Assembly (NCBI RefSeq): GCF_000684975.1
Contig: NZ_BAXZ01000030.1
Coordinates: 25,747-89,746, forward strand
From: Paraburkholderia acidipaludis NBRC 101816
Lineage (GTDB): Bacteria > Pseudomonadota > Gammaproteobacteria > Burkholderiales > Burkholderiaceae
Direction of reading: 5' to 3'
Length of the DNA: 64,000 nucleotides
The translations under genes and the position numbers were made by a program. This document shows positions 42,046-50,736 of this stretch, one piece after another (the first letter of the stretch is position 1; the number at the start of each line of letters is the position of its first letter). The notes under the pieces are model-generated. The model did not search any database and was not told the DNA's origin. It saw only the letters and a list, made by a program, of their open reading frames with translations.

Positions 42046-43341
42046 TCAGATAGACGAACGCGTAGCCCCGGGTAGCTCGTCCTGCGCGTGCCTGGCCGGC
42101 AGCGGCTCGATCCGGCCGACGATCACGAGATAACTGAACGCACCCAGCACGCAGAAGCCGCCCGCGACCACGAGCGGAATCGTGAACGAGCCCTTCGTCA
42201 ACGCCACCATTACGCCGGTGAACGTCGTGATGACGATGCCGGCAATGTTCGAGGCGAAGTTCTGGATCCCGCCGATCGAAGCGACGTGGCCCGGCGTGGG
42301 CGCGACATCGGCCGGCAGCGCCCAGATGCTCGCCGCGGCGAACGCGAGGCTGCCATACGAAATGCCGAAGCACGCGAGCATGAGCCAGGTGTCGGACGTG
42401 AAGGCCGAAAGCGTGATCGTAGACGAGGCCAGCATGCCGCCCACCATGCAGGTCTTGCGCGCGGCGGTCAGGCTCCAGCCGCGGCGCACGAGCGCATCCG
42501 AAGCCCAGCCGCCCAGCCAGCCGCCCGGAATCGAGATCAGCGCCGGAATCATGCCGAGCGAACCGAGCGACTTCAGCGAGAAGCCGCGCGTCTGCACGAG
42601 ATAGCTCGGGAACCAGGTAATGAAGAAGTAGATGACGAAGTTCAGGCAGAAGAAGCCGAGCATCATCCCCCACAGCGTGCGGTAGCGGAACAGCGAGGCC
42701 CACGTCACGCCGCCGCGGTCGCTGCTGCTGCTGCGCTGCTGCGATTCGGGAACCGCATCCGGCTCGCCCGTCATGTCGCCGTGCGCGGGCGCGCGGTAGA
42801 TCGCGAACCAGCCGATCACCCACACCACGCCCAGCAGGCCCGTGATGACGAACGCCGCGCGCCAGCCGAGCGTGCCGACGATCAGCGCGACGACGGGAAT
42901 CGACAGCGCGGAGCCCACGCGCGAGCCGCTATCGAAGATGCTCGTCGCGATCGCGCGCTCCTCGCGGCGAAACCACTGGCTTACGAGTTTGGCGCACGAA
43001 GGATAGGCGCCCGCCTCGCCCATGCCGAGCAGAAGCCGGCAGCCGAACATCCCCACCACGCTCGACGCAGCGGCCGTTGCCGCCGTAAAGACCGACCACC
43101 AGCCCACCGCGAGCGGCAGCGCGATGCGCGCGCCGACGCGATCCACGAACCAGCCGAACGGCATCTGCATGAGCGCGTAGGTCCAGAAGAATCCGCTCAG
43201 CAGGAGGCCCATGTCGGCCGGGCCGATGCCGAGCGCCTTCTCGATCTGCGGCGCGGCAACGGCGAGGTTCGCCCGGTCGATGTAATTGACCGCAATGGCC
43301 AGAAAGCTCAGAAACACGACTACCCAACGCATCTTCCTCAT
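42046..43341 (-). CDS. MFS transporter, ACS family, hexuronate/hexonate type
   Basis: A 431-residue transporter with 12 predicted segments. ATG 43341 (MRKMRWVVVFLSFLAIAVNYIDRANLAVAAP) follows AGAGGAGAC; the longer frame overlaps the dehydrogenase gene. The first-helix motif YIDRANLAVA and GMGEAGAYPSCAKLVSQWF resemble GudP/ExuT/GarP-type carriers of aldarates, hexuronates and hexonates. It is the last gene of the leftward set zinc dehydrogenase, mannitol-dehydrogenase-family oxidoreductase, transporter. The C-terminal tail is hydrophilic. Likely cargo is an aldonic or uronic acid. Confidence 0.9.
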   Translation of the reverse strand: MRKMRWVVVFLSFLAIAVNYIDRANLAVAAPQIEKALGIGPADMGLLLSGFFWTYALMQMPFGWFVDRVGARIALPLAVGWWSVFTAATAAASSVVGMFGCRLLLGMGEAGAYPSCAKLVSQWFRREERAIATSIFDSGSRVGSALSIPVVALIVGTLGWRAAFVITGLLGVVWVIGWFAIYRAPAHGDMTGEPDAVPESQQRSSSSDRGGVTWASLFRYRTLWGMMLGFFCLNFVIYFFITWFPSYLVQTRGFSLKSLGSLGMIPALISIPGGWLGGWASDALVRRGWSLTAARKTCMVGGMLASSTITLSAFTSDTWLMLACFGISYGSLAFAAASIWALPADVAPTPGHVASIGGIQNFASNIAGIVITTFTGVMVALTKGSFTIPLVVAGGFCVLGAFSYLVIVGRIEPLPARHAQDELPGATRSSI

Positions 43342-43385
43342 GGAGCTGTCTCCTCTCAGGGGTATCGTTGCCGGGGCGCTGTCCT

Positions 43386-44516
43386 TCAGGCGAGCGCACG
43401 CGCCGCGAGCGCTCCGCGCAAGCGCGGCTGCGCAAGATTCAGGCCGAGCTCGCGCGCCAGATCGATGACGGGCGCGAAGCGCCGCGCCTTCTTTTCTTCG
43501 TGATTGCGCGCGATGTCGGCCAGCCGGTGATCGAGAAAAGGATTGCTGAAGCGCTCGCGCAATTCGTCGAGATAGGCGCGCGCCGCGTCGCCCTTGCCTA
43601 ATGCGTCGAACACCGGCACGACTTCCTCGCGCCACAGCGCTTCGAGTTCGCCGCGCATCGCCGGATCGCCCATTGCGTGCAGCGTGTTCTCTTCGGCCGC
43701 TCTCCCCTCCGCCAGCCAGCGCTCAGCAAGATACGTGTGCCCGAGATTCAGCAGCAGCAGCTTGAGCCGCACATAGTGGTCGAGATCGTCGGTCACGACG
43801 ATCGACTCGTGCTCGCACGGCAGCACCATGCCCGCCTGCCGCTCGACCGCCCAGAGCGCGTAGGGCTCCGCAATGGCGCCCACGGGCTGGATCGGCTCGG
43901 ACACGATCCGGTCCACCAGCGAGTTCACCCACACGCAGCCGTGCTCCACGTACTCGACGAAACCCGGCGCGGCGCTCCACTCGCGCGCGAGCTGCGCGAC
44001 GAGCGCGCGCAGCGTGTCGCCGTTGCGCGTCACGAGCTCGCAGGGATAGAGCGTGAGCGGCTCGGCGCCGGCGTCGTAGCGGGCCTTCAGCAACACCGCG
44101 AGCTTCGCGACGAAACCGCGCGGCACGCGCGCGTCGGGCGCGAGCAGGTCGGCAGTGTCCTCCGGATAGCAGATATAGCCCGTGTCGCCCGTGTTCGAGA
44201 TCACCACGCGCGCATCGTGCGCGAAGCGCTGGCGCACGGCGGTCCAGTCGACATTCGCGTCGAGCGCTTCGGCAATCGCATCGCACTCCCGAGTTTCGTC
44301 GATCGTCGCTTCGTGCCGCACGCCGCGAATGCGCACGGGGTAGCGGCCGCGTTCGCGCAGCGCGTCGATGCGCGCACGGCTCTCGGGATTCGAGGTGGTC
44401 TGCACGACCGTGATGCGCCCGAGCGCGCGCCCCTCGCGCAGCGCTTCGAACACGAACAGGTCGGCATGCGCCTGGAGAAAGCGGCTCGTGCCGAACTGCA
44501 AAATCGGTTGGCCCAT
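43386..44516 (-). CDS. Mannitol dehydrogenase-family oxidoreductase (UxaB/UxuB-like)
   Basis: A 376-residue NAD-dependent polyol/uronate oxidoreductase, shorter than the classical 480-residue UxaB or UxuB. The N-terminal ILQFGTSRFLQAHADLFVFEA is typical of tagaturonate reductase relatives. The central VISNTGDTGY and TLYPCELVTRNGDTL (the Lys-based catalytic region of the family shifts here) and the C-terminal LLLLNLGHTYLAE and FSNPFLDHRLADIARNHEEKK complete the fold. It should interconvert a keto-uronate (tagaturonate or fructuronate type) and its hexonate. It lies 13 bases after the zinc dehydrogenase, so the two oxidoreductases probably act in sequence. Confidence 0.88.
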   Translation of the reverse strand: MGQPILQFGTSRFLQAHADLFVFEALREGRALGRITVVQTTSNPESRARIDALRERGRYPVRIRGVRHEATIDETRECDAIAEALDANVDWTAVRQRFAHDARVVISNTGDTGYICYPEDTADLLAPDARVPRGFVAKLAVLLKARYDAGAEPLTLYPCELVTRNGDTLRALVAQLAREWSAAPGFVEYVEHGCVWVNSLVDRIVSEPIQPVGAIAEPYALWAVERQAGMVLPCEHESIVVTDDLDHYVRLKLLLLNLGHTYLAERWLAEGRAAEENTLHAMGDPAMRGELEALWREEVVPVFDALGKGDAARAYLDELRERFSNPFLDHRLADIARNHEEKKARRFAPVIDLARELGLNLAQPRLRGALAARALA

Positions 44517-44529
44517 GCTGTGTTCCCTT

Positions 44530-45552
44530 TCAGCAGGCGACGAGCGCCTTGATCACCCCAGCCTCGGGTGCGAGCAGCCCCGGAAATGTTTCGGGCAACG
44601 TATCGAGTTCGAGCCGGTGCGTGTTCAGCACTTCGGTGGGGATCTTGCCCGCGCGCATGGCATCGAGCACGGTCTCGAAGTCGGCCGGCGTCGCATTGCG
44701 GCTCGCGAGCAGCGTCGTCTCGCGCTTGTGGAACTCCGGATCGGAGAAGCCGATGCGCGCATTGACGATCGAGATCAGCACGTATTTGCCGCCATGCGCG
44801 ACGAATTCGAGGCCGCGCTCCATCGCGCCCGCGTTGCCCGTGGCGTCGAACACGACGTCGAAGTATTCGCCGTCCGTCCACTCGCCGAGCGCACGCGCGT
44901 CAGCGCACGCGCCCGTCGTATCGAGCGTCACGATGGAGTCGGCCTTGAGCGCCGCCTGGCAGACCGCCAGCCGGTCGGCGCGGCCGTCGAGCACCACGGC
45001 GCGCGCGCCGCGCAGCCTGGCGAAGATCAGAGCCGCCATGCCGATCGGCCCCGCGCCGACCACGAGCACGCGCGCGCCGGCCTGCACGTCGGCCCGCGCC
45101 ACTGCATGCGCGCCGATGGCGAGAAATTCGATCATCGCGGCCTGGTCGAGCGAGACGCCATGCGCCGGGAACACGAACTCGTGCGGCACCGCGAGGTATT
45201 CGGCCATGCCGCCGTCCGCATGCACGCCCAGCACGCGAATGTTCGTGCAGCAATTGGTCTTGCCCGCACGGCAGGCAATGCAGCGTCCGCACGACAGGTA
45301 GGGCATCACGTAGACGGCATCGCCCGCCTTCACGCGCGCGCCGGCCGGCGCCGACTCGACGACGCCGGAGAGCTCGTGGCCCATCACGCGCGGATACGAC
45401 AGATAGGGCTGGTTGCCCGTGAAGATGTGCAGATCGGTGCCGCAGACGCCGATACGCTTTACGCGGATCAGCACGTCGCCGGGGGCGGCCTCGGGTTTCG
45501 GCCGTTCGACGATTTCGAGCCGGCCCGGTTGTTCGCAGATGACGGTTTTCAT
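44530..45552 (-). CDS. Zinc-dependent alcohol dehydrogenase (L-gulonate/L-galactonate 5-dehydrogenase type)
   Basis: A 340-residue medium-chain dehydrogenase. Catalytic zinc ligands are in GVCGTDLHIFTGN and MGHELSGVV, and structural zinc Cys are in CGRCIACRAGKTNCC. The Rossmann motif is VVGAGPIGMAALIFARLRGA. ATG 45552 (MKTVICEQPGRLEIVE) is used. It resembles LgoD-type enzymes that oxidise L-galactonate or L-gulonate at C5. Together with the next gene this would route the hexonate to a keto-uronate and then to another hexonate. It is divergent from a FadR-type GntR gene across a 263-base region with two FadR-like boxes. Confidence 0.9.
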   Translation of the reverse strand: MKTVICEQPGRLEIVERPKPEAAPGDVLIRVKRIGVCGTDLHIFTGNQPYLSYPRVMGHELSGVVESAPAGARVKAGDAVYVMPYLSCGRCIACRAGKTNCCTNIRVLGVHADGGMAEYLAVPHEFVFPAHGVSLDQAAMIEFLAIGAHAVARADVQAGARVLVVGAGPIGMAALIFARLRGARAVVLDGRADRLAVCQAALKADSIVTLDTTGACADARALGEWTDGEYFDVVFDATGNAGAMERGLEFVAHGGKYVLISIVNARIGFSDPEFHKRETTLLASRNATPADFETVLDAMRAGKIPTEVLNTHRLELDTLPETFPGLLAPEAGVIKALVAC

Positions 45553-45623
45553 GGAAGGGTTGGGCTGCGTGCAAAGAAACGCGCGTCCCGGAACGCGACG
45601 CGCGCCGGCCACGCATTCCAGAG

Positions 45624-45673
45624 TGGCCTGACCAGTTGCGAAAATACAAGCCATAATAGAATTGGTCAAGCCA
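45624..45673. promoter_or_regulatory. Two FadR-type operator-like boxes in divergent promoter
   Basis: TGGCCTGACCA (45624-45634, extended to AGTGGCCTGACCAGTT) and TGGTCAAGCCA (45663-45673) both resemble the FadR-family consensus TGGTCTGACCA. Their centres are 39 bases apart, flanking a CATAATAG segment that could be a -10. They are probable sites for the GntR at 45816. Confidence 0.6.
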
Positions 45674-45815
45674 CCTTTACCCGGGGGTCGGGGCCGCGCC
45701 GCACGCACATGGGCCGGGCCGCGGGCGCTTCGATTTACAATCGCGGCTTTCCGCTTTGGGGCCGTGCGAGGCCCGCGGCATCACCCAACGACAGCAGCCA
45801 ACGACAGGAACCCCC

Positions 45816-46517
45816 GTGGTCGCCAAACCCGCCGAATCCCGCCGCCTCTACCTGCAGATCGCCGACAAGCTGCGCGCGCTGATCGACGAGCCGGACTTCG
45901 CGCGCAACGGGCGTCTGCCTTCCGAACGCGCGCTGGCCGAACGGCTCGGCGTATCGCGGCCTTCGGTGCGCGAGGCGCTGGTGGTGCTGGAGCTGGAGGG
46001 GCGGGTGGAGATCCGGATGGGGTCCGGCGTTTACGTCTGCGCGGCGGGCTCGGCGGCCCCGCATGCGGCGCCGGACGAGGAAGCGCTTGGCGACAGCCTC
46101 GTCGACATCATGAACGCGCGCGCCGTGCTGGAAGGCGCGATTGCGGGAAGCATTGCGGCATTCTGCACGCCCAAAAACCTGAAAGCGCTGCGCACGATCT
46201 TCCACACGATGGAGCGCGAAGTCCACGCCGGGCACGTTCCGGAAGCGGAAGACCGCGCGTTCCATGTCGCGATCGCGCAGATGACGGGCAACGAGATCCT
46301 CGTGCAAACCGTGGAGACGCTATTCGACAAGCGCCATACCCCGCTTTCCTCGAAGCTGCGCGACCACTTCGAGAGCGAGACAACGTGGCTCGCGGCGCTT
46401 GCCGAACATCGCGACATTCTGGAAGCGCTCGAAGCGCGCGACGCGATCCAGGCGCAGGCCGCGATGCAGCGGCATCTGAAGATTTCACTCGAACGCGTGA
46501 TGGCGCGGCGCGGTTGA
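45816..46517 (+). CDS. GntR-family regulator, FadR/FCD subfamily (UxuR-like)
   Basis: A 233-residue regulator. I chose the GTG at 45816 (VAKPAESRRLYLQIADKL) because AGGAA lies 5 bases upstream and conserved sequence begins at once; the frame is open for 20 more codons. The winged helix is RLPSERALAERLGVSRPSVREALVVLELEGRVEIRMGSGVYV, and the FCD domain has NARAVLEGAIAGSIAAF, DRAFHVAIAQMTGN and LAEHRDILEALEARD. This arrangement matches UxuR/ExuR/PdhR-type regulators of sugar acids. It is divergent from the hexonate operon and very likely controls it. Confidence 0.93.
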   Translation: MVAKPAESRRLYLQIADKLRALIDEPDFARNGRLPSERALAERLGVSRPSVREALVVLELEGRVEIRMGSGVYVCAAGSAAPHAAPDEEALGDSLVDIMNARAVLEGAIAGSIAAFCTPKNLKALRTIFHTMEREVHAGHVPEAEDRAFHVAIAQMTGNEILVQTVETLFDKRHTPLSSKLRDHFESETTWLAALAEHRDILEALEARDAIQAQAAMQRHLKISLERVMARRG

Positions 46518-46530
46518 ACTAGCGGCGTGC

Positions 46531-46564
46531 GCGGGCGTGCCGACGCTCGCCGCAACGCCCGCGA
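46531..46564. terminator. Hairpin between convergent genes
   Basis: CGCGGGCGT (46531-46539) pairs with ACGCCCGCG (46556-46564). It separates the rightward GntR stop (46517) and the leftward OmpA-like stop (46566). On the right it is followed by ATTCAATTT. Confidence 0.55.
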
Positions 46565-46565
46565 T

Positions 46566-47498
46566 TCAATTTACCGCTTCGGGAAGGTACTTCAGAGGAT
46601 CGAGCTGCTGACCGTTGCGGCGGATCTCAAACTGCAGCATGCCGTTACCGTTTGCGTCCGCACCCATTTCCGCAATGGGTTGCCCCTGCGCGACCGTCTG
46701 GCGGCTTTTGACGAGCACACGTCCGTTGTGCGCATAGGCCGTCACGAATCCGTCGCGGTGCTGGACGATGACAAGCGGCCCATAGGCTTCCACGGCGTTG
46801 CCCGCATAGACGACGAAACCGCTCGCAACCGCCTTCACAGGCTCGCCCGCATTTCCGGCCATCAGCATCCCGCGCGTTTTCCCCTCAACGAAGGCTTGAG
46901 CGACATGGCCTTGTGCCGGCCAGATGAAATGCGTGGCTGCGTTTTCTGCCGCTCCAGCCGGAGCCGGCATTGCAGGCCGTTCGCGAGAGGGCGCGGCTTC
47001 TTTGCCGAGCACCTTGTCGACCGACTCGTCCACGATCCTGATTTCCGCCCGGCGATTCTGCGTGCGCCCTTCTGCGGTGTTGTTGTCCGCAATCGGATGA
47101 TCGGAGGCGTAGCCGCGAATCGTCATGCGGGCGGCGGGAATCCCATCGCGCTCCAGTGCCGCTGCAACGACCTGGGCACGCGCTTCGGAGAGAGCCCGAT
47201 TGGACTCGCGTGATCCGACATTGTCGGTGTGCCCCTCGACTACAACGGGCTTGTCGCTGCGTGCCACGATCGCGGCCGAACGAGCAATGGCGGCGCGAGT
47301 ATCGGCGCGCAGATCCGAGCTGCCGAAGTCGAACAGCACGTTTTCCGGCAGACGGATCGCCACGTCATCCTGCACCTGCGTCACGTCGATATCGGCGGCC
47401 CAGTTCAAAGCCTCCTCGTGGCTACGGTCGATTCCCGCGCATGCGGCGAGTTGAACCAGTACGGCGGCGGCCAGGGCCAGCCTTGCGAAACCTTTCAT
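46566..47498 (-). CDS. OmpA-domain / degenerate LytM-domain fusion lipoprotein
   Basis: A 310-residue envelope protein. The signal ends in lipobox LAAC (Cys20), so it is lipid-anchored. Residues about 60-165 form an OmpA-type peptidoglycan-binding domain (FDFGSSDLR, VEGHTDNVGSRESNRALSEARA, RGYASDHPIADNNTAEGRTQNRRAEI). After a Pro/Ala linker, about 205-305 has the LytM (M23) fold signature (GEPVKAVASGFVVYAGNAVEAYGPLVIVQHRDGFVTAYAHN). The zinc ligands are missing: the first HxxxD is GMLMAGN and the final HxH is MLQFEI. It thus resembles EnvC/NlpD-type amidase activators rather than an enzyme. ATG 47498 is used; upstream codons are in the promoter. Confidence 0.88.
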   Translation of the reverse strand: MKGFARLALAAAVLVQLAACAGIDRSHEEALNWAADIDVTQVQDDVAIRLPENVLFDFGSSDLRADTRAAIARSAAIVARSDKPVVVEGHTDNVGSRESNRALSEARAQVVAAALERDGIPAARMTIRGYASDHPIADNNTAEGRTQNRRAEIRIVDESVDKVLGKEAAPSRERPAMPAPAGAAENAATHFIWPAQGHVAQAFVEGKTRGMLMAGNAGEPVKAVASGFVVYAGNAVEAYGPLVIVQHRDGFVTAYAHNGRVLVKSRQTVAQGQPIAEMGADANGNGMLQFEIRRNGQQLDPLKYLPEAVN

Positions 47499-47544
47499 GG
47501 CGTTCTGTTCCCGCGGGAGTACGGGCAAGATGGTGTCAAACACA

Positions 47545-47583
47545 ACGGGCGTGCCAGCCGCGAATCGTAGCTGGCACGCCCGT
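47545..47583 (-). terminator. Rho-independent terminator of the porin gene
   Basis: ACGGGCGTGCCAG (47545-47557) pairs with CTGGCACGCCCGT (47571-47583), a 13-bp perfect stem. On the leftward strand it is followed by TTGTGTTTG. It lies between the porin stop (47637) and the next leftward gene (start 47498). Confidence 0.75.
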
Positions 47584-47636
47584 CGACACAGAGTACGGCG
47601 AAATCAGCCCGGTGCCGGGCCGACCCGATACCGGAT

Positions 47637-48797
47637 TTAGAAGCGGTGACGCATACCGGCGGCGACACCCACCTGATTGGGCGTCGACGAGGCCGGCAGC
47701 AGACCGGCGATGGACGTCGAGTTGTTCAGGACGTAGCCCTGGCCGTCGTTGTAGATGTCGCCCGCGGCGTGCTGGTACACACCGGCAAAATACAGGTCGG
47801 TGCGCTTGCTGAGCGAATAGTCCACGCCCAGCGTTACCGAATGCCATTCCGGACTGCTCGATTCCGTGCCCGAACCCGACGTCTTGCCCCAGGTGTACGT
47901 GTACTCGCCCACGAGTGCCAGCCCCGGCATGAGCCCGTAGGTGCCGTTCAGCTCGATGTTGTCGAAGCGCGCGTCGAGGGGAAGATTCGCACCCGCGAGA
48001 TTCGTATTCTGAAGCTGGGTCTGCGTCCAGAGCACGCCGACCGTGCCCGGGCCGAACGCATAGTTCGCGCCCACGCCGTAGGTGCGCTGCAGGCTCGCAC
48101 CTTGCGGAACCACGACCGCGCCACCCGTATTGGCAACGCCATTGGGGTCGTCGTTCGACTGGTCGTAAGCCGCGGCAATCGTCAGCGGACCGTTCGAATA
48201 GCCGGCGCCGACACTCCATGCGCGGCCGTTGGCGAAACCGCCGGCCTGATTGCTGAAACCGTACAGCGAGCCGAAGTGGAAGCCCGAATAGTTGATGCTC
48301 TCGTACTTGACCGCATTGGCAATGGAGTACTGGGCGCCGATGTTGTCGTTGTTCAGCGGATGCGCCGCGACGTTGACGCCACCGGCCTGGCCAGCCAGCG
48401 ACAGCGGCGACAGGTAATCGACCACGGAATCGTACTGGCGGCCCAGCGTGAGCGTGCCGTAGTCCTTGCTCTGGAGACCGACGTAAGCCTGACGGTTAAA
48501 GAGCCCGTTGCCCGCAAAGCCGCCGTTCGTCAGATCGAAGCCGCTCTCCAGCCGGAAGATCGCCTTGTTGCCGCCACCCAGGTCTTCCGCGCCGCGCAAG
48601 CCGAAATACGTGTTCGACAGCGTGCTGCTGTTTTCCAGCCAATTGCTATGACCCTGCCAGTTATTGACGTACAGCAGGCCGACATCGAGCGAGCCATAGA
48701 GGGTGACGCTGCTTTGCGCATGCGCCGCAACGCTGAACGCACCCAGCACGCCGAAAGCAACCAACGTCTTCTTGAGATTCAGTTTCATCGTGTTCAT
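47637..48797 (-). CDS. Gram-negative general porin (Burkholderiales type)
   Basis: A 386-residue outer-membrane beta-barrel. The signal peptide is cleaved after AHAQ, and the mature chain starts SSVTLYGSLDVGLLYVNN, the standard first strand of betaproteobacterial porins. Other marks are FGLRGAEDLGGGNKAIFRLESGF, NRQAYVGLQSKDYGTLTLGRQYD and the C-terminal strand ending RHRF with terminal Phe. It forms a trimeric channel for small hydrophilic solutes. It is a single gene with its own terminator, and the preceding 230 bases (48798-49027) contain no gene; AT-rich sequence near 48870 may hold its promoter. ATG 48797; an in-frame ATG lies three codons later. Confidence 0.95.
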   Translation of the reverse strand: MNTMKLNLKKTLVAFGVLGAFSVAAHAQSSVTLYGSLDVGLLYVNNWQGHSNWLENSSTLSNTYFGLRGAEDLGGGNKAIFRLESGFDLTNGGFAGNGLFNRQAYVGLQSKDYGTLTLGRQYDSVVDYLSPLSLAGQAGGVNVAAHPLNNDNIGAQYSIANAVKYESINYSGFHFGSLYGFSNQAGGFANGRAWSVGAGYSNGPLTIAAAYDQSNDDPNGVANTGGAVVVPQGASLQRTYGVGANYAFGPGTVGVLWTQTQLQNTNLAGANLPLDARFDNIELNGTYGLMPGLALVGEYTYTWGKTSGSGTESSSPEWHSVTLGVDYSLSKRTDLYFAGVYQHAAGDIYNDGQGYVLNNSTSIAGLLPASSTPNQVGVAAGMRHRF

Positions 48798-49027
48798 TCC
48801 CGTTTTCCGGCCGGCATCCGTCTGCGGTTTGCAGATCGGCAGGGCGATTTCGCCCAGCCGGACGGGCGAGAATATAATCGCCGCCGAGGGATCCGATGGT
48901 TGCTTGCCTGCAACGCGGAAGGCGTATTCCTACAGCTATTGCGCGCGCGCAAAGTTTGCATGCCAAACGGGAACGACTGCTGCAATCCGTCGCACGCGTA
49001 TCGCGTCGGACGGATTTAGACGTGTCG

Positions 49028-49342
49028 CTATTCAGCCGGAGCCTCGATCTCGAGATCGAGCACGATCGAGCTGACCGACTTTCCATGCGCGTCGAGCGCG
49101 AGCGAGCGCGTCACGCCGCCGCCCAACGCCTGGCCGAGCACGAAGTTGAACGCGGCGAGTCGTGGCAGCTCATAACGCACCACGTCGCCACGCACGAAAT
49201 CCGCAAGCCACGCCTTGACGCACTCCGCGCTCAGCGTCTCGCGCAAATATTCGTAGTGCTTCGGATCGTGGCAGATCACCGAAACGTTGAGCGTATTGCC
49301 CTTGTCACCCGTGCGCGAATGCGCGAGTTCGCGTAGTTTCAT
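49028..49342 (-). CDS. DUF4387 protein (AtuA C-terminal-domain partner)
   Basis: A 104-residue protein. MKLRELAHSRTGDKGNTLNVSVICHD and the later ALGGGVTRSLALDAHGKSVSSIVLDLEIE match the small domain that is either fused to, or encoded just after, AtuA-family proteins. It is separated from the AtuA-like gene by one base, so the two proteins are surely made together and probably form one complex. The biochemical function of the family is unsettled. Third and last gene of the leftward transporter/AtuA set. Confidence 0.88.
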   Translation of the reverse strand: MKLRELAHSRTGDKGNTLNVSVICHDPKHYEYLRETLSAECVKAWLADFVRGDVVRYELPRLAAFNFVLGQALGGGVTRSLALDAHGKSVSSIVLDLEIEAPAE

Positions 49343-49343
49343 C

Positions 49344-50708
49344 TCATGCCTCCACGAAAGCGAAGCCGGGCTTAACGAGGCCGCGCGGCAACAGCACCGA
49401 CTGCACGGCCAGCACCTCGCGCACCGACTTCGTCACGCCGCCGCCGCCCGCGGGCCCGTTCGTATAGAGCGTTTCGACCTCGTTGCCGATGCGCAGCGCC
49501 TCCTGTGCATCGCCCGTGCGGCCTGCCACGCGCACGCGCACTTCGGCCGGTTCGCTGCGTTGCGCGGCGCCCGTTTGTCCATACAGCGAATTCAGCCCGA
49601 TCAGATCGAAACGCAATTCACTCGTGGCCACGCCCGTCGCCGCCAGGCGCGCACGCACGATATCGAGTGCGAGCTGCGCCCTGGCAACGGCGCCTGGCCC
49701 GCCATACGAGATTTGTCCTTCGCCGATGAAGCCGTCGACATAGGCCACCGAAACCTTCAGCGTGTCCGTCCGTGCGCTTCCGCAGCCGCCGGTCACGCGC
49801 ACGCGGTCGGCCGCTTCCTCGGCAATGGCCACCTCCGTGAAATCGGCAACGACGTCCGGCTGCAGGTAGCGGGCCGGATCGTGAATCTCGTAGATAAGCT
49901 GTTCCTTGCACGTCGCCGCGCTAACGCGCCCGCCTGCCTGCGGCAACTTCGTGATCACGACCGAGCCGTCGGCCGCGACCTCGCCGATCGGGAAGCCGAG
50001 GCGCGCGAGATCGGGCACGTCCTTGTAGCCCGGGTCGGCAAAATAGCCGCCCGTGACCTGCCCCGCGCATTCGAGCAGATGGCCGACCACGGTCGCCTGG
50101 CCGAGCGCGGCCCAGTCGTCGAAGCGCCAGCCGAACTCGTGAATGAGCGGCGCCGTGAACAGCGACGGGTCCGCCACGCGGCCCGTCAGCACGATATCGG
50201 CACCGGCGGCGAGTGCGTCGACGATCGGCGCCGCGCCAAGATACGCATTCGCCGAAACGATGCGCTCGCGGTAGCGCGCGACGTCATCGCCCGACTCCTC
50301 GAAGCGAAACGGCTCACGCAGCACGACATCGAGCACGTCGTCGCCGCTCACCGCCGCGATCTTCAGTTCTCCCAAGCCAAGCTCGCGCGCGATCTCCGCC
50401 GTCCTGCGCGCGGCTGCCTGCGGATTGGCAGCCCCCATGTTCGAGATAATGCGCACACCGTTGCGCGCGGCGCCGGGCAGCACGGCGCGCATGCGCGCCT
50501 CGAGCAGCGGATCGTAGCCGAGCCGCGGATCCTGGCGCCTTGCCTGCTGTGCAATGGCGATGGTTCGCTCCGCGAGGCACTCGAACACCAGATAATCGAG
50601 CTTGCCGTGCTCCACCAGCTCGACAGCCGGTTCGATCCGGTCTCCCGAATATCCAGCGCCGGCGCCTATCCTCACGCTCCGGGTCGGCGTCCCTTGGGTT
50701 GCATTCAT
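49344..50708 (-). CDS. AtuA-family protein (acyclic terpene utilisation-like, DUF1446)
   Basis: A 454-residue cytoplasmic protein. Family marks are RIGAGAGYSGDRIEPAVELVEHGKLDYLVFECLAERT near the N-terminus, IISNMGAANPQAAA, DIVLTGRVADPSLFTAPLIHEF and VTGGYFADPG. AtuA is required for growth on citronellol/geraniol in Pseudomonas, but most homologues sit, as here, beside organic-acid transporters rather than terpene genes. It is downstream of a CitMHS carrier (28-base gap) and before DUF4387. A role in processing the imported acid or its CoA ester is inferred; the reaction is not known. Confidence 0.9.
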   Translation of the reverse strand: MNATQGTPTRSVRIGAGAGYSGDRIEPAVELVEHGKLDYLVFECLAERTIAIAQQARRQDPRLGYDPLLEARMRAVLPGAARNGVRIISNMGAANPQAAARRTAEIARELGLGELKIAAVSGDDVLDVVLREPFRFEESGDDVARYRERIVSANAYLGAAPIVDALAAGADIVLTGRVADPSLFTAPLIHEFGWRFDDWAALGQATVVGHLLECAGQVTGGYFADPGYKDVPDLARLGFPIGEVAADGSVVITKLPQAGGRVSAATCKEQLIYEIHDPARYLQPDVVADFTEVAIAEEAADRVRVTGGCGSARTDTLKVSVAYVDGFIGEGQISYGGPGAVARAQLALDIVRARLAATGVATSELRFDLIGLNSLYGQTGAAQRSEPAEVRVRVAGRTGDAQEALRIGNEVETLYTNGPAGGGGVTKSVREVLAVQSVLLPRGLVKPGFAFVEA

Positions 50709-50736
50709 TTCGACATCACCATCCGATAGAACCTGA

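Noticed and set aside
48842..48855. GGGCG-ATTT-CGCCC hairpin as a terminator
   Set aside because: It lies upstream of the leftward porin gene and has no T-run on either strand; a role in the porin leader is as likely.
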